Source: Geodermatophilus chilensis
GTDB lineage: Bacteria; Actinomycetota; Actinomycetes; Mycobacteriales; Geodermatophilaceae
NCBI RefSeq assembly: GCF_002802985.1
Contig: NZ_NVPT01000042.1
Location: forward strand, 1-33,779
DNA length: 33,779 nt
Direction: 5' to 3'
Part shown: piece after piece, positions 1 through 7,480 of the stretch
Numbering within the stretch: the first letter of the stretch is position 1
How the letters are laid out: the number at the start of each line of letters is the position of its first letter
Translations under genes and position numbers: made by a program
The notes under the pieces: model-generated
The model's database searches: none
What the model was told of the DNA's origin: nothing
Seen by the model: only the letters and a program-made list of their open reading frames with translations

Positions 1-1
1 C

Positions 2-20
2 GGATGTGTATAAGGGACAG
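2..20 (+). other. Residual Tn5 mosaic-end (tagmentation adapter) sequence
   Basis: These 19 bases match the engineered Tn5 mosaic end AGATGTGTATAAGAGACAG at 17 of 19 positions, differing at the first and fourteenth bases. The sequence is AT-rich, unlike everything around it, and sits at the very edge of the window. The mosaic end is a laboratory hybrid of IS50 ends, so the simplest reading is an untrimmed library adapter rather than genomic DNA. Confidence 0.85.
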
Positions 21-100
21 CCCTGCGCCCCGCCCCTCGCAAGCTCGCGGTGGGGCCCTGCAGGGCCCCACCGCGAGCTTGCGAGGGGCGGGGCGCAGGG
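21..100. repeat. 80-bp perfect palindrome at contig end (probable fold-back)
   Basis: Bases 21-60 are the exact reverse complement of 61-100, with no loop. A loop-free 40-bp palindrome next to an adapter remnant is typical of a fold-back chimera made in library preparation or assembly. Genuine genome sequence therefore probably starts near base 61. The right arm (61-100) belongs to the same repeat family as the 49-bp tandem units at 20412-20558, sharing the CTCGCAAGCTCG core and a CCCTGCAGGG tip. Confidence 0.85.
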
Positions 101-129
101 GGTCCTTCGACGAGGGGTGAGGAGGATGG

Positions 130-152
130 GGTCCTTCTCCTGCAGGAGGACC
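130..152 (-). terminator. Hairpin downstream of the Rv2375-like gene
   Basis: A nine-pair stem (one G-U pair) with a five-base loop lies about 20 bases past the stop of the minus-strand gene at 175-492. There is no clear U-tract, as is usual for actinobacterial terminators. It is a structural inference only. Confidence 0.4.
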
Positions 153-174
153 GCCCTGCTCCCGCCAGAGGCCG

Positions 175-492
175 TCAGCCGCGGATGGCGGGGATGAGCG
201 CGTCGAGGTCGAGCACCCGCACGTGGATGACGTTGCGCTGCTGGAGGGCGGCCCGCAGTGCGCGGTGCAGCCCGTCCTCGAGGTAGAGCTCGCCCTTCCA
301 CTGGACGGCGTGCGGGAACAGGTCGCCGTAGAAGGTGGAGTCGTCGGCCAGCAGGGTGTCCAGCGCCAGCTCGCGTTTGGTGGTGGTCAACGAGTCCAGC
401 CGGATCTGGCGCGGCGGGATCATCGCCCAGTCCCGGGTCGACAGTCCGTGGTCGGGATAGGGCCGGCCGTTCCGGACCGCCTTGAAGATCAG
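175..492 (-). CDS. Conserved actinobacterial protein, Rv2375-like, ParB/sulfiredoxin-like motif
   Basis: This protein of about 105 residues lies divergently upstream of hrcA, the position of Rv2375 in M. tuberculosis, which is of similar length. The first ATG (423) would give 82 residues. However, the frame continues upstream with family-like sequence ([15 protein letters not shown], then LSTRDWA) to a CTG at 492-490. A GGAGG lies at 505-501, eight bases before it, and there is no ATG, GTG or TTG in that extension, so I chose the CTG start. The C-terminal half contains [14 protein letters not shown], resembling the DGxHR loop of ParB/sulfiredoxin-fold proteins. Some automated annotations call relatives VapB-like antitoxins, but no toxin gene is adjacent here, so I do not adopt that. 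Function is unknown. Confidence 0.8.
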   Translation of the reverse strand: MIFKAVRNGRPYPDHGLSTRDWAMIPPRQIRLDSLTTTKRELALDTLLADDSTFYGDLFPHAVQWKGELYLEDGLHRALRAALQQRNVIHVRVLDLDALIPAIRG

Positions 493-616
493 GGGACCGA
501 CCTCCGCTCTGCGCCGCCCGGTGCGGGCACTGGACCGCCGTCCAGCCTATCGGCCACCACCCGCGGGCGGCGCCGCGTGCCCTCGCCGGCTGCGCGCCCG
601 GACCGCCGTCCCGACG

Positions 617-622
617 TATGCT
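617..622 (+). promoter_or_regulatory. -10 element of hrcA promoter
   Basis: TATGCT fits the actinobacterial TANNNT -10 consensus and ends four bases before the CIRCE-type operator. Transcription would start inside the operator, about 105 bases before the chosen hrcA start. No convincing -35 is visible. Confidence 0.55.
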
Positions 623-625
623 GAT

Positions 626-652
626 CTGGCACTCTGTCCGCGCGAGTGCCAG
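626..652 (+). promoter_or_regulatory. CIRCE operator (HrcA binding site), variant form
   Basis: The inverted repeat CTGGCACTC-N9-GAGTGCCAG has perfect nine-base arms and the nine-base spacer of CIRCE. The canonical arms are TTAGCACTC/GAGTGCTAA, so the outer bases are GC-shifted symmetrically. It lies directly upstream of hrcA and just after a -10 box, as expected for autoregulation by HrcA. Confidence 0.88.
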
Positions 653-734
653 CGCCCGCGACCCGCCGTCCGGGCGCCGGGGGCTCCGGGAGGAGCGCCG
701 CCCGACGCGTCGACCGGTACGGGGAGGTGTCACC

Positions 735-1757
735 GTGGCGCACGACGAGCGCCGCCTGCAGGTCCTGCGGGCGATCGTCCAGGACTACGTCTCGACCAAC
801 GACCCGGTGGGCAGCAAGGCCCTCGCCGAACGGCACGACCTCGGCGTCTCGCCGGCCACCATCCGCAACGACATGGCCGTGCTCGAGGAGCAGGGCTACA
901 TCACCCAGCCGCACACCAGCGCCGGCCGGGTGCCCACCGACAAGGGGTACCGGCTCTTCGTCGACCGGCTCTCGGCGGTCAAGCCGCTGTCGGTGGCCGA
1001 GAAGCGGGCCATCGAGCGGTTCCTCGACGGCGCGGTCGACCTGCACGACATCCTCAGCCGGACCGTGCGGCTGCTCGCCCAGCTGACCCACCAGGTCGCC
1101 GTCATGCAGTACCCGACGCTCTCGCGCAGCGCCGTCCGCCACCTCGAGGTGGTGCAGGTGGCCACGACCCGGCTGCTGCTGGTGCTGATCACCGACACCG
1201 GCCGGGTGGAGCAGCGGCTGGTCGAGTGCCCGGTGGACGTCGACCGCGACGACGTCGCCGAGCTGCGCGCGCTGCTCAACCAGACCTTCGCCGGGGCCAG
1301 GCTGGTCGACGCCGCCGGCCTGGTGCCCGACCTGCTCGAGACCGCGCCGCCGCACCTGCGCCGGCTGGTCGCCGCCATCGGCGCCGTCCTGGTCGAGACG
1401 CTGGTGGAGCCGGGGGAGGACCGCCTCGTCGTCGGCGGGACGGCGAACCTCGCGCGGGTCGCGGTCGACTTCCCCGGCAGCCTGCGCCCGCTGCTGGAGG
1501 CGCTGGAAGAACAGGTCGTCGTCCTGCGGTTGATCAGCGAGGTGGACACCGGGGGCGCCGTGCTCGTGCGGATCGGCGAGGAGAACGCCCACGAGGCGCT
1601 CTCCGGCGCGTCGGTCGTGTCCGTGGGGTATGGCTCGGGTGACCGCGCCCTCGGCGGGCTCGGCATCGTCGGCCCCACCCGGATGGACTACCCGACCAAC
1701 ATGGCCGCGGTGCGTGCCGTGGCCCGCTACGTCGGCCAGATCCTGGCCGAGAGCTGA
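735..1757 (+). CDS. hrcA: Heat-inducible transcription repressor HrcA
   Basis: HrcA represses heat-shock genes by binding CIRCE and needs GroE for activity. The 340-residue protein begins [18 protein letters not shown] after its GTG, followed by the winged-helix segment [20 protein letters not shown] and [20 protein letters not shown], all hallmarks of the family. The C-terminal GAF-like part ends with [20 protein letters not shown], also typical. I chose GTG 735 because GGGGAGG lies eight bases upstream and residues before it do not look like HrcA. A CIRCE site is at 626-652. dnaJ follows after 16 bases and rsmE overlaps dnaJ, so the three probably form one operon under HrcA control. Confidence 0.97.
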   Translation: MAHDERRLQVLRAIVQDYVSTNDPVGSKALAERHDLGVSPATIRNDMAVLEEQGYITQPHTSAGRVPTDKGYRLFVDRLSAVKPLSVAEKRAIERFLDGAVDLHDILSRTVRLLAQLTHQVAVMQYPTLSRSAVRHLEVVQVATTRLLLVLITDTGRVEQRLVECPVDVDRDDVAELRALLNQTFAGARLVDAAGLVPDLLETAPPHLRRLVAAIGAVLVETLVEPGEDRLVVGGTANLARVAVDFPGSLRPLLEALEEQVVVLRLISEVDTGGAVLVRIGEENAHEALSGASVVSVGYGSGDRALGGLGIVGPTRMDYPTNMAAVRAVARYVGQILAES

Positions 1758-1773
1758 GGTAAGAGACTTCTCG

Positions 1774-2898
1774 ATGGCAACCGACTACTACGGCGTGCTG
1801 GGCCTGGCCCGCGGAGCCTCCGACACCGACATCAAGAAGGCCTATCGGCGGCTGGCCCGGGACCTGCACCCGGACGTCAACCCCGATCCCGAGGCCAAGG
1901 AGCGCTTCCAGGAGGTCAGCCGCGCCTACCAGGCCCTGACCGACCCGGAGAAGCGCCGCATCGTCGACCTCGGCGGTGACCCGTTCGACAGCGGCGCGGG
2001 CGCCGGTGCCGGCGGGTTCGGCACCGCCGGCTTCGGCGGGCTCGGCGACATCATGGACGCCTTCTTCGGCGGCGGGGCGACCGCGCGCGGCCCGCGCAGC
2101 CGGGTCCGCGCCGGCGGTGACGCGCTCATCCGGCTCGACCTGGACCTCGACGAGACGGTGTTCGGCACCACCAAGGACATCACCGTCGACACCGCCGTCC
2201 TCTGCGACGCGTGCACCGGCGCGGGCACCGCGCCCGGCACCCACCCGACCACCTGCACCACCTGCTCGGGCCGCGGCGAGGTGCAGAGCGTGCAGCGCTC
2301 GTTCCTCGGCCAGGTCGTCTCCAGCCGCCCCTGCCCGACCTGCGCCGGCACCGGCCAGGTCATCCCCGAGCCCTGCCCCAAGTGCGGCGGCGAGGGGCGC
2401 GTGCGGGCCCGGCGGACCATCCCGGTCAAGGTCCCCGCCGGCGTCGAGGACGGCATGCGCATCCGACTCACCGGCCACGGCGAGGTCGGCCCCGGCGGTG
2501 GGCCCGCCGGCGACCTGTACGTGGAGATCGCCGAGCGGCCGCACGACGTCTTCACCCGGGACGGCGAGGACCTGCACTGCCGGGTCACCCTGCCCATGAC
2601 GGCCGCCGCGCTCGGCACGACCCTGACCCTCGAGACGCTCGACGGCCGGGAGGAGGTGGACATCCGGCCGGGCACCCAGTCGGGCAGTGTGCTCACGCTG
2701 CGCGCCAAGGGCGCCCCGCGGCTGCGCGCCACCGGCCGCGGCAACCTGATGGTGCACGTGGAGGTCGAGACGCCGACCCGCCTGGACGCCGAGCAGGAGA
2801 AGCTGCTGCGCGAGCTGGCCGCGCTGCGCGGCGAGGACCGCCCGGCCGCCGCCGGCGCCGAGGGCCACGGCGGGCTCTTCTCCCGGCTGTTCAAGTGA
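1774..2898 (+). CDS. dnaJ: Molecular chaperone DnaJ (DnaJ2 type)
   Basis: This is an Hsp40 co-chaperone that stimulates DnaK ATPase and delivers unfolded clients. The 374 residues show the expected order. The J domain holds the HPD tripeptide (DLHPDVNPD, near residues 29-37). A short Gly-rich linker follows. The zinc region has four CxxCxGxG-type repeats ([32 protein letters not shown]). The C-terminal substrate-binding domains come last. The short Gly/Phe linker and position after hrcA fit the second actinobacterial DnaJ (dnaJ2) rather than the dnaK-grpE-linked one. The start follows hrcA by 16 bases, with only a weak Shine-Dalgarno around GAGGTAAGAG. Confidence 0.96.
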   Translation: MATDYYGVLGLARGASDTDIKKAYRRLARDLHPDVNPDPEAKERFQEVSRAYQALTDPEKRRIVDLGGDPFDSGAGAGAGGFGTAGFGGLGDIMDAFFGGGATARGPRSRVRAGGDALIRLDLDLDETVFGTTKDITVDTAVLCDACTGAGTAPGTHPTTCTTCSGRGEVQSVQRSFLGQVVSSRPCPTCAGTGQVIPEPCPKCGGEGRVRARRTIPVKVPAGVEDGMRIRLTGHGEVGPGGGPAGDLYVEIAERPHDVFTRDGEDLHCRVTLPMTAAALGTTLTLETLDGREEVDIRPGTQSGSVLTLRAKGAPRLRATGRGNLMVHVEVETPTRLDAEQEKLLRELAALRGEDRPAAAGAEGHGGLFSRLFK

Positions 2899-3662
2899 GT
2901 CCCGTCCCCACCGACGACCGGCTGCCGGAGCTCGACGGGGCGCCGCTGTTCCTGCTCGACGAGCTGCCCGACGCCGCCGAGCTGCTCGTCGGCGGCGCCG
3001 AGGGCCGGCACGCCGTCGACGTGCTGCGGCTGACGCCGGGCGAGCGGGTGCGCGTCGGCGACGGGCGCGGCACCGTCGCCGAGGGCGAGGTGGTCGCCGC
3101 CGGGCCGCAGGGCCTGCGGGTGCGGGTCTCCGCTCGCCACGAGGTGCCGCCGCCGGACCTGGAGCTGGTGCTGGTGCAGGCCCTGCCGAAGGGCGAGCGG
3201 GGTCCGCTGGCCGTCGAGCTGGCCACCGAGCTCGGCGTCGACCGGATCGTGCCCTGGGCGGCCTCCCGCTGCGTGACCCGCTGGCGGGAGGACCGGGCGG
3301 CCAAGGGCGTCGCCAAGTGGCGTGCCGCGGCCCGGGCGGCCAGCAAGCAGTCCCGCCGTCCGCGCGTGCCCGAGGTGACCGACGTGCTGACCACCCGCCA
3401 GGTGTGCGGTGCGCTCGCCGACGTCGATCTGGCGCTGGTGCTGCACGAGCAGGCCCGCCACCCGATGGCCCGCGTCGACCTGCCGACACGGGGCTCGGTC
3501 GCGGTGGTCGTCGGTCCGGAGGGCGGGCTCAGCGACGGCGAGGTGGTCGCGCTGACCGCCGCCGGCGCCCGCCCGGTGCGGCTGGGCCCGGAGGTGCTGC
3601 GCACCTCGACCGCCGGCGCCGCCGCCCTCGCCGCCCTGTCGGTGCGCACCCGCTGGGCGTGA
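2895..3662 (+). CDS. rsmE: 16S rRNA (uracil-1498-N3)-methyltransferase RsmE
   Basis: RsmE is an S-adenosylmethionine-dependent SPOUT (alpha/beta knot) enzyme that methylates U1498 of 16S rRNA. The 255-residue protein has the N-terminal PUA-like segment ([21 protein letters not shown]), the QALPKGERG motif, and the knot motifs [14 protein letters not shown] and [17 protein letters not shown] near the C-terminus, which form the cofactor site. The GTG start overlaps the dnaJ stop as GTGA, implying translational coupling. It is the usual partner of dnaJ2 in actinobacteria. A hairpin at 3675-3692 probably ends the operon. Confidence 0.95.
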   Translation: MSPVPTDDRLPELDGAPLFLLDELPDAAELLVGGAEGRHAVDVLRLTPGERVRVGDGRGTVAEGEVVAAGPQGLRVRVSARHEVPPPDLELVLVQALPKGERGPLAVELATELGVDRIVPWAASRCVTRWREDRAAKGVAKWRAAARAASKQSRRPRVPEVTDVLTTRQVCGALADVDLALVLHEQARHPMARVDLPTRGSVAVVVGPEGGLSDGEVVALTAAGARPVRLGPEVLRTSTAGAAALAALSVRTRWA

Positions 3663-3953
3663 CGCGATGACATCGTCGGCCTACCGGCCGACACCGCGGC
3701 CAGGTGACGTGCCCGACCGGCGTTGAGCCGCTGCCCGTGTCCCGGTCGGGGACCCTCCGGGCCCCGCGACCGGTCCACCCCGGTCGGATGCCGTCCCCGG
3801 CGTCGACGGACCACGCGCCTTCGTCGCTTGTGACGCGTTGTGCGGCGTCACAGGCGCACACGCGGCGGGTCGGGTATCCGGGCCGACCTCGCCGTCGAGT
3901 CGCCGTCCTCGCGCTGCAGCACGAGGACGGCGACCGCGCGGTGCGACCGGTGC
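3663..3953. other. Convergent intergenic region, rsmE to phnE
   Basis: This 291-bp stretch between two convergent genes has no convincing coding sequence. It holds several inverted repeats: the hairpin at 3675-3692, an imperfect stem at 3740-3771 (CCGGTC.../...GACCGG), and an eight-base-arm hairpin at 3829-3852 (TGTGACGC/GCGTCACA). The last may serve as terminator for the minus-strand permease gene or as a protein-binding site. Confidence 0.6.
3675..3692 (+). terminator. Hairpin after rsmE
   Basis: A perfect seven-base stem GTCGGCC/GGCCGAC with loop TACC starts 13 bases after the rsmE stop. There is no U-tract. It is a plausible intrinsic terminator of the hrcA operon. Confidence 0.5.
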
Positions 3954-5567
3954 TCAGCGCAGGGCGGCGCGGGCGCGGTCGCTGACCAGGTCGACCACCC
4001 AGGTGAGGACGACGACCGCCGCGAGCACCGTCGTCACCGCCGCCCAGTCGAACGTCGCCAGCTCCGAGGCCAGCAGCGCACCGAGGCCGCCGGCGCCCAG
4101 GAGGCCGACCAGCACGGTGTCGCGGATCGCGACCTCCCATCGGTGGAGCGCGTGCACCAGCACCGGCCCGGCCGCGAGGGGCAGCACCCCGTACAGCCAC
4201 GCCCCCGCCGGCCGGGCGCCGAGCGCGGTGAGCGCCGTCCGCGGCCGGGGGTCGAGCTCCTCGGTCGCCTCCGCCGCCAGCCGGCCGAGCACCCCCAGCG
4301 TGTAGACGCCGAGCGCCAGCGCGCCGGGCAGCACCCCGGGCAGCAGCACGAAGAGCAGCACCAGCGCCCACACCGGCGGCGGCACCGCGCGCAGCAGGAG
4401 CAGCCCGGCGCGCACCAGCGTCCCCGCGACGCGCCGTCCAGGGGACGAGTCCCCGGCCGGCCGCGCCGCCGGTCCGGCCAGCAGCACCGCACCCGGCAGC
4501 GCGACGGCGAGCGCGATGACCGACATCTGCACCGTGTCCACGGCCAGCGCGCCGATGGTGCGCAGCAGGTCGCCGTCGGTGGCGGGGGGCCAGGCCGCGG
4601 CCAGCACGGAGCCCAGCTGCGCGACCGTGCGCTCCGACACCAGCGCCGCCGGCGCCAGCGCGAGGTACCAGCACGACCACCCGACCAGGACGACGGTGCC
4701 GACGACGGCCGCGGTGAGCACCGGGTCCCGGCGGGCGGACGGCGGCGGTGCGGCCAGCCGCCGGCGCACCGCCCGCCCGGCGACCTCGGCGAGCAGGCAG
4801 AGCAGCGCCAGCGCGTAGACGGCGCTCCACACCTCCTCCCAGCGCAGCGACGCGAACGACAGCGCCAGCTGGTAGCCCAGCCCGCCGGCGCCGACCATCC
4901 CGAGGACGACGGCCGAGCGGACGGCGCACTCGAGCCGGTAGAAGGCGTGGGAGAGCAGCCCGCCCGCGGCCGGCGGCAGCAGTCCGTAGAGCGCGGCCGC
5001 CGTCCGGCCGGCCCCCGCCGCCCGCAGCGCCCGGTACGCCCCGCGCGGCACCTCGTCGACCAGGTCGGCGACGACCTTGGCGGTCACCGCGCCGTACGGC
5101 AGCCCGATCGCCAGCACGCCCACCCACGGGTCCAGGCCGAGCAGGGTGACCAGCAGCAGCCCCCACACGGCCTCGTGCAGCCCCCGGGGGACGGCGAGCA
5201 GCCCCCGGGCGGCCAGCCAGCCGGCGCGGCGCCGTCCCCAGGTGGTGCGCGAGACGAGCAGCGCCCCGACGGCGCCCAGCGCGAGCGCCAGCGCGGTGCC
5301 GGCCGCGGCGTAGGCGACGGTGACCAGCGCCGAGCGGGCGAGCAGGCCGAGGAACGCCGCGTCGATCGCCGGGTCCAGCGCCGCGGCGGCGAACCGGCCG
5401 AACTGCGCCGTCCCCCCGGGGTTGAGCACGTCGGCGCCGAACAGCCCGGCGCCGGCCAGCGACCAGACCAGCACCGCGGCCGCACCCAGGCCCCAGGCCC
5501 AGCGGCGCCGGTCCCGCCGCAGCGGCGGAGTGGCCGGCCGGGTCGGGCGGTCGAGGAGCAGGGTCAC
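3954..5567 (-). CDS. phnE: PhnE-type ABC transporter permease, two permease domains fused
   Basis: This is the membrane component of a phosphonate-type importer. The 537-residue protein contains two complete binding-protein-dependent permease units in one chain. Each has several hydrophobic segments and the EAA-like coupling loop that docks on the ATPase: YRALRAAGAGRTAAALYGLLP in the first half, and TALTALGARPAGAWLYGVLP in the second. Each loop is followed by a GAGGLG segment (VLGMVGAGGLGYQLA and VLVGLLGAGGLGALLA). Ordinary PhnE is about 270 residues and works as a dimer, so this is a natural tandem fusion. The GTG start has GAGGAAG five bases upstream, and an 18-base hairpin abuts that site. 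It lies downstream of phnD and phnC. Confidence 0.9.
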   Translation of the reverse strand: MTLLLDRPTRPATPPLRRDRRRWAWGLGAAAVLVWSLAGAGLFGADVLNPGGTAQFGRFAAAALDPAIDAAFLGLLARSALVTVAYAAAGTALALALGAVGALLVSRTTWGRRRAGWLAARGLLAVPRGLHEAVWGLLLVTLLGLDPWVGVLAIGLPYGAVTAKVVADLVDEVPRGAYRALRAAGAGRTAAALYGLLPPAAGGLLSHAFYRLECAVRSAVVLGMVGAGGLGYQLALSFASLRWEEVWSAVYALALLCLLAEVAGRAVRRRLAAPPPSARRDPVLTAAVVGTVVLVGWSCWYLALAPAALVSERTVAQLGSVLAAAWPPATDGDLLRTIGALAVDTVQMSVIALAVALPGAVLLAGPAARPAGDSSPGRRVAGTLVRAGLLLLRAVPPPVWALVLLFVLLPGVLPGALALGVYTLGVLGRLAAEATEELDPRPRTALTALGARPAGAWLYGVLPLAAGPVLVHALHRWEVAIRDTVLVGLLGAGGLGALLASELATFDWAAVTTVLAAVVVLTWVVDLVSDRARAALR

Positions 5568-5577
5568 GGCGCTTCCT

Positions 5578-5595
5578 CGCTGACGCTCGTCAGCG
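5578..5595 (-). promoter_or_regulatory. Hairpin abutting the phnE ribosome binding site
   Basis: CGCTGACG-CT-CGTCAGCG is a perfect eight-base stem with a two-base loop. On the minus strand its end touches the AGGAAG that serves phnE. It could modulate phnE translation relative to phnC, or stabilise the upstream message. Inference from position only. Confidence 0.35.
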
Positions 5596-5621
5596 CCGTG
5601 CCGTGGGGTGCTCTGCCATCG

Positions 5622-5645
5622 CGTGACCTCGCAAGCTCGGTCACG
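5622..5645. terminator. Inverted repeat across the phnC stop codon
   Basis: Seven-base arms CGTGACC/GGTCACG enclose a ten-base loop containing CTCGCAAGCTC, the core of the dispersed repeat seen at 21-100 and 20412-20558. It overlaps the phnC stop. It may be a weak attenuator between phnC and phnE. Confidence 0.3.
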
Positions 5646-6387
5646 TCGCCGCCCCGTAGAGCCCGGCCAGGTCGGCGGCCGACAGCGCGGCCACCGGTGC
5701 GTCGAGGACCACCCGCCCGCCGGCGAGGCCGACCACCCGGTCGCAGTGCCGCCGCACCAGCCCGGGGTCGTGCAGCGCCACGAGCAGCGCGCCGCCGCGG
5801 GCCGTGGCCAGCTCGCCCAGCAGCGTCAGCGCCCGGTCGGCGAGGACCGGGTCGAGGGCGGACGCCGGTTCGTCGGCCAGCACGAGGTCCGGCTGCTGCA
5901 CCAGCAGCCGCGCGATCGCCACCCGCTGCCGCTGGCCGCCGGAGAGCCGCTCGGTGCGCTCGAAGGCGCGGTCGGCCAGGCCCACTTCGTCCAGCGCGGC
6001 GAGCGCCTCCGGCAGGCCCTGCGGGTGCACCAGCGACCAGGCTGCCCGGGCCGCTGACCAGTCCGCCAGCCGGCCGGCGTTCACGTTGTGCACCACGCGC
6101 AGCCGGCCGACCAGCTCCAGCGCCTGGTGCACCGTGCCCACCCGCGCCCAGAGGCGGCGCCGGTCCCGCCCGGACAGCGCCGCGGGGTCGGCCCCGAGCA
6201 CCCGCACGGCGCCGGAGGTGGGCGGCACCGAGCCGTTGGCCAGCGCGAGCAGCGTGGACTTGCCCGCCCCGGAGGCGCCGACGAGGGCGACCCGCTCGCC
6301 GGGGGAGACCTCCAGGTCGACCCCGGCCAGCGCCGTCGTCCCGCCGTACCGCACCGTGACGTCGTCCAGCCGCAGGACGGCGCTCAG
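5641..6387 (-). CDS. phnC: PhnC-type ABC transporter ATP-binding protein
   Basis: This is the ATPase of the import system. Visible motifs are Walker A (VGASGAGKSTLL), the Q-loop (GTVHQ), the ABC signature LSGGQRQRVAIARLL, Walker B (PDLVLADEPASALDP) and the H-loop (LLVALHDPG). The first ATG, GTG or TTG in frame is GTG 6354 (237 residues), but it would remove the first strand. In-frame residues upstream (SAVLRLDDVT) are typical of an ABC N-terminus. They run to a CTG at 6387-6385 that overlaps the phnD stop as CTGA. I therefore favour a CTG start (248 residues) with translational coupling to phnD. The start is uncertain; the family call is not. Confidence 0.93.
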   Translation of the reverse strand: MSAVLRLDDVTVRYGGTTALAGVDLEVSPGERVALVGASGAGKSTLLALANGSVPPTSGAVRVLGADPAALSGRDRRRLWARVGTVHQALELVGRLRVVHNVNAGRLADWSAARAAWSLVHPQGLPEALAALDEVGLADRAFERTERLSGGQRQRVAIARLLVQQPDLVLADEPASALDPVLADRALTLLGELATARGGALLVALHDPGLVRRHCDRVVGLAGGRVVLDAPVAALSAADLAGLYGAAT

Positions 6388-7316
6388 CTGACCAACCCCA
6401 GATCGCGGCCGATCTCCTCGATCCGGTCGTGGTCCGAGGCCCGCGCCGGGACGAACGCGCTCGCGCCGAAGAGCTCCAGCACCGGGTCGCCCGGCGGCAG
6501 GCCGGTGAAGAAGTCGGCCAGCCGGTCGCGGAGGTCGGGGACGCCGGTCCGCGCAGCGGCCTGCGGGCCCAGCAGCCAGTGGTAGTCGGCGTACGGCGGG
6601 CTCTCGGCGTAGCGCACGACCGCCGGGTCGACCGCCCCCTCCTCGGTGCGGGACCGCCAGACCTGCGAGTTGAGCACCCCGGCCTGGTAGCTGCCGGAGG
6701 CGACCAGCGCGAGCGTCGCGTCGTGCGAGCCGGAGAAGCCGGGGCCGCCGGGGAAGCCCTGCGGGTCGACGCCGGCCTCGCGCAGGAACCAGGCGGGCAT
6801 CAGCCGGCCCGACGTCGAGGTCTCGCTGCCGTAGGTGAACCGCAGCGGGGCCAGCGCGGTCAGGTCGTCGGACGGCGCGAGCCCGGTGCCGGTGTTGACC
6901 ACGAACACCGAGGTGAAGGCCCGGTCGATGTCGCGCTGGGCGACCGGTTCGGCGCCGGGGGTCTGCAGCCGGGCCTGGACGCCGGTGAGTCCGCCGAACC
7001 AGACCAGGTCGAGGTCGCCGGTGCGGAAGAGGGAGACGGCGGCGGCGTAGTCGGTGACCGGCGTGTACTCGACCTCGAGGTCGAGCGCTCCCGAGACGGC
7101 GTCGGCGACCGTGCCGTGGAGGCGCTGCAGGACGTCGGGGTCCTGGTCGGGGACGGCGCCGACGTGCAGTGCCGCCGGGGAGGAGGCCGCCGAGCGGCCG
7201 CAGCCGGTCACCGCGGCGGCGAGGGCGGCGCCGGCACCGGCCAGCAGGGCGCGGCGGGAGAGCGGGGGGAGCAGGGCATCGGGGCCACCCGACCGGGCGA
7301 CGCGGCGGGAGCTCAC
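6384..7316 (-). CDS. PhnD-like substrate-binding lipoprotein (phosphonate/phosphite or selenate type)
   Basis: This is the extracytoplasmic solute receptor of the adjacent PhnC/PhnE importer. The N-terminus has a basic stretch (SRRALLAG), a hydrophobic core and the lipobox VTGC, so it should be a lipid-anchored protein. The mature part contains VGAVPDQDP, LEVEYTPVTDYAAAVSLF and DLDLVWFGGLTGVQARLQ, then GSETSTSGRLMPAWFL and GFSGSHDATLALVASG, the pattern of PhnD-family type 2 periplasmic proteins. From memory, the motif around DLVWFGGLTGVQARL matches a PhnD subgroup often labelled putative selenate-binding, so the ligand is open. GTG 7316 is my preferred start; GTG 7388 is an alternative with 24 more residues. 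No good ribosome binding site is visible for either. Confidence 0.88.
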   Translation of the reverse strand: MSSRRVARSGGPDALLPPLSRRALLAGAGAALAAAVTGCGRSAASSPAALHVGAVPDQDPDVLQRLHGTVADAVSGALDLEVEYTPVTDYAAAVSLFRTGDLDLVWFGGLTGVQARLQTPGAEPVAQRDIDRAFTSVFVVNTGTGLAPSDDLTALAPLRFTYGSETSTSGRLMPAWFLREAGVDPQGFPGGPGFSGSHDATLALVASGSYQAGVLNSQVWRSRTEEGAVDPAVVRYAESPPYADYHWLLGPQAAARTGVPDLRDRLADFFTGLPPGDPVLELFGASAFVPARASDHDRIEEIGRDLGLVS

Positions 7317-7399
7317 TACGTCCGCGCGTGGGGGACGGGCACGGGACACCTCCGGGGAGAGCGACGGGTACCCGCCATCCTGACCCACTCGGGTGGCAC

Positions 7400-7458
7400 G
7401 CGTTCCCGCGGGAACGTCGTCAAGTCGCTCGACTTGCGCACGCTCCCGCGGGGACGTC
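7400..7458. promoter_or_regulatory. Complex inverted repeat between divergent phnD and HIT genes
   Basis: The centre is a perfect hairpin CAAGTCG-CT-CGACTTG (7421-7436). It is flanked by two partly matching arms. The left arm holds the perfect 16-base palindrome CGTTCCCGCGGGAACG (7401-7416), and the right arm holds a degenerate form, GCTCCCGCGGGGAC. The whole reads as an imperfect inverted repeat of about 28-base arms. Its place between divergent genes suggests an operator or a dispersed palindromic element. The left arm recurs inside the dnaG intein. Confidence 0.55.
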
Positions 7459-7468
7459 GACGGACGTC

Positions 7469-7474
7469 TAGGGT
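7469..7474 (+). promoter_or_regulatory. -10 element, leaderless promoter of the HIT gene
   Basis: TAGGGT ends six bases before the GTG start at 7481, and there is no Shine-Dalgarno sequence. That spacing places the transcription start at the start codon, as in leaderless actinobacterial messages. Confidence 0.55.
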
Positions 7475-7480
7475 CGGCCC

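Noticed and set aside
2-20. Natural transposon end (IS50/Tn5) at the left edge
   Set aside because: The match is to the engineered hybrid mosaic end, and no transposon sequence follows; the next bases are a fold-back of local repeat DNA.
175-492. VapB-type antitoxin of a toxin-antitoxin pair
   Set aside because: No adjacent toxin-like gene is present, and the location and length match a conserved single gene near hrcA in actinobacteria.
482-1642. Long Arg/Pro-rich open frames overlapping hrcA and many other genes on both strands
   Set aside because: They are shadow frames typical of high-GC DNA. The frames with family motifs and ribosome sites are the real genes.
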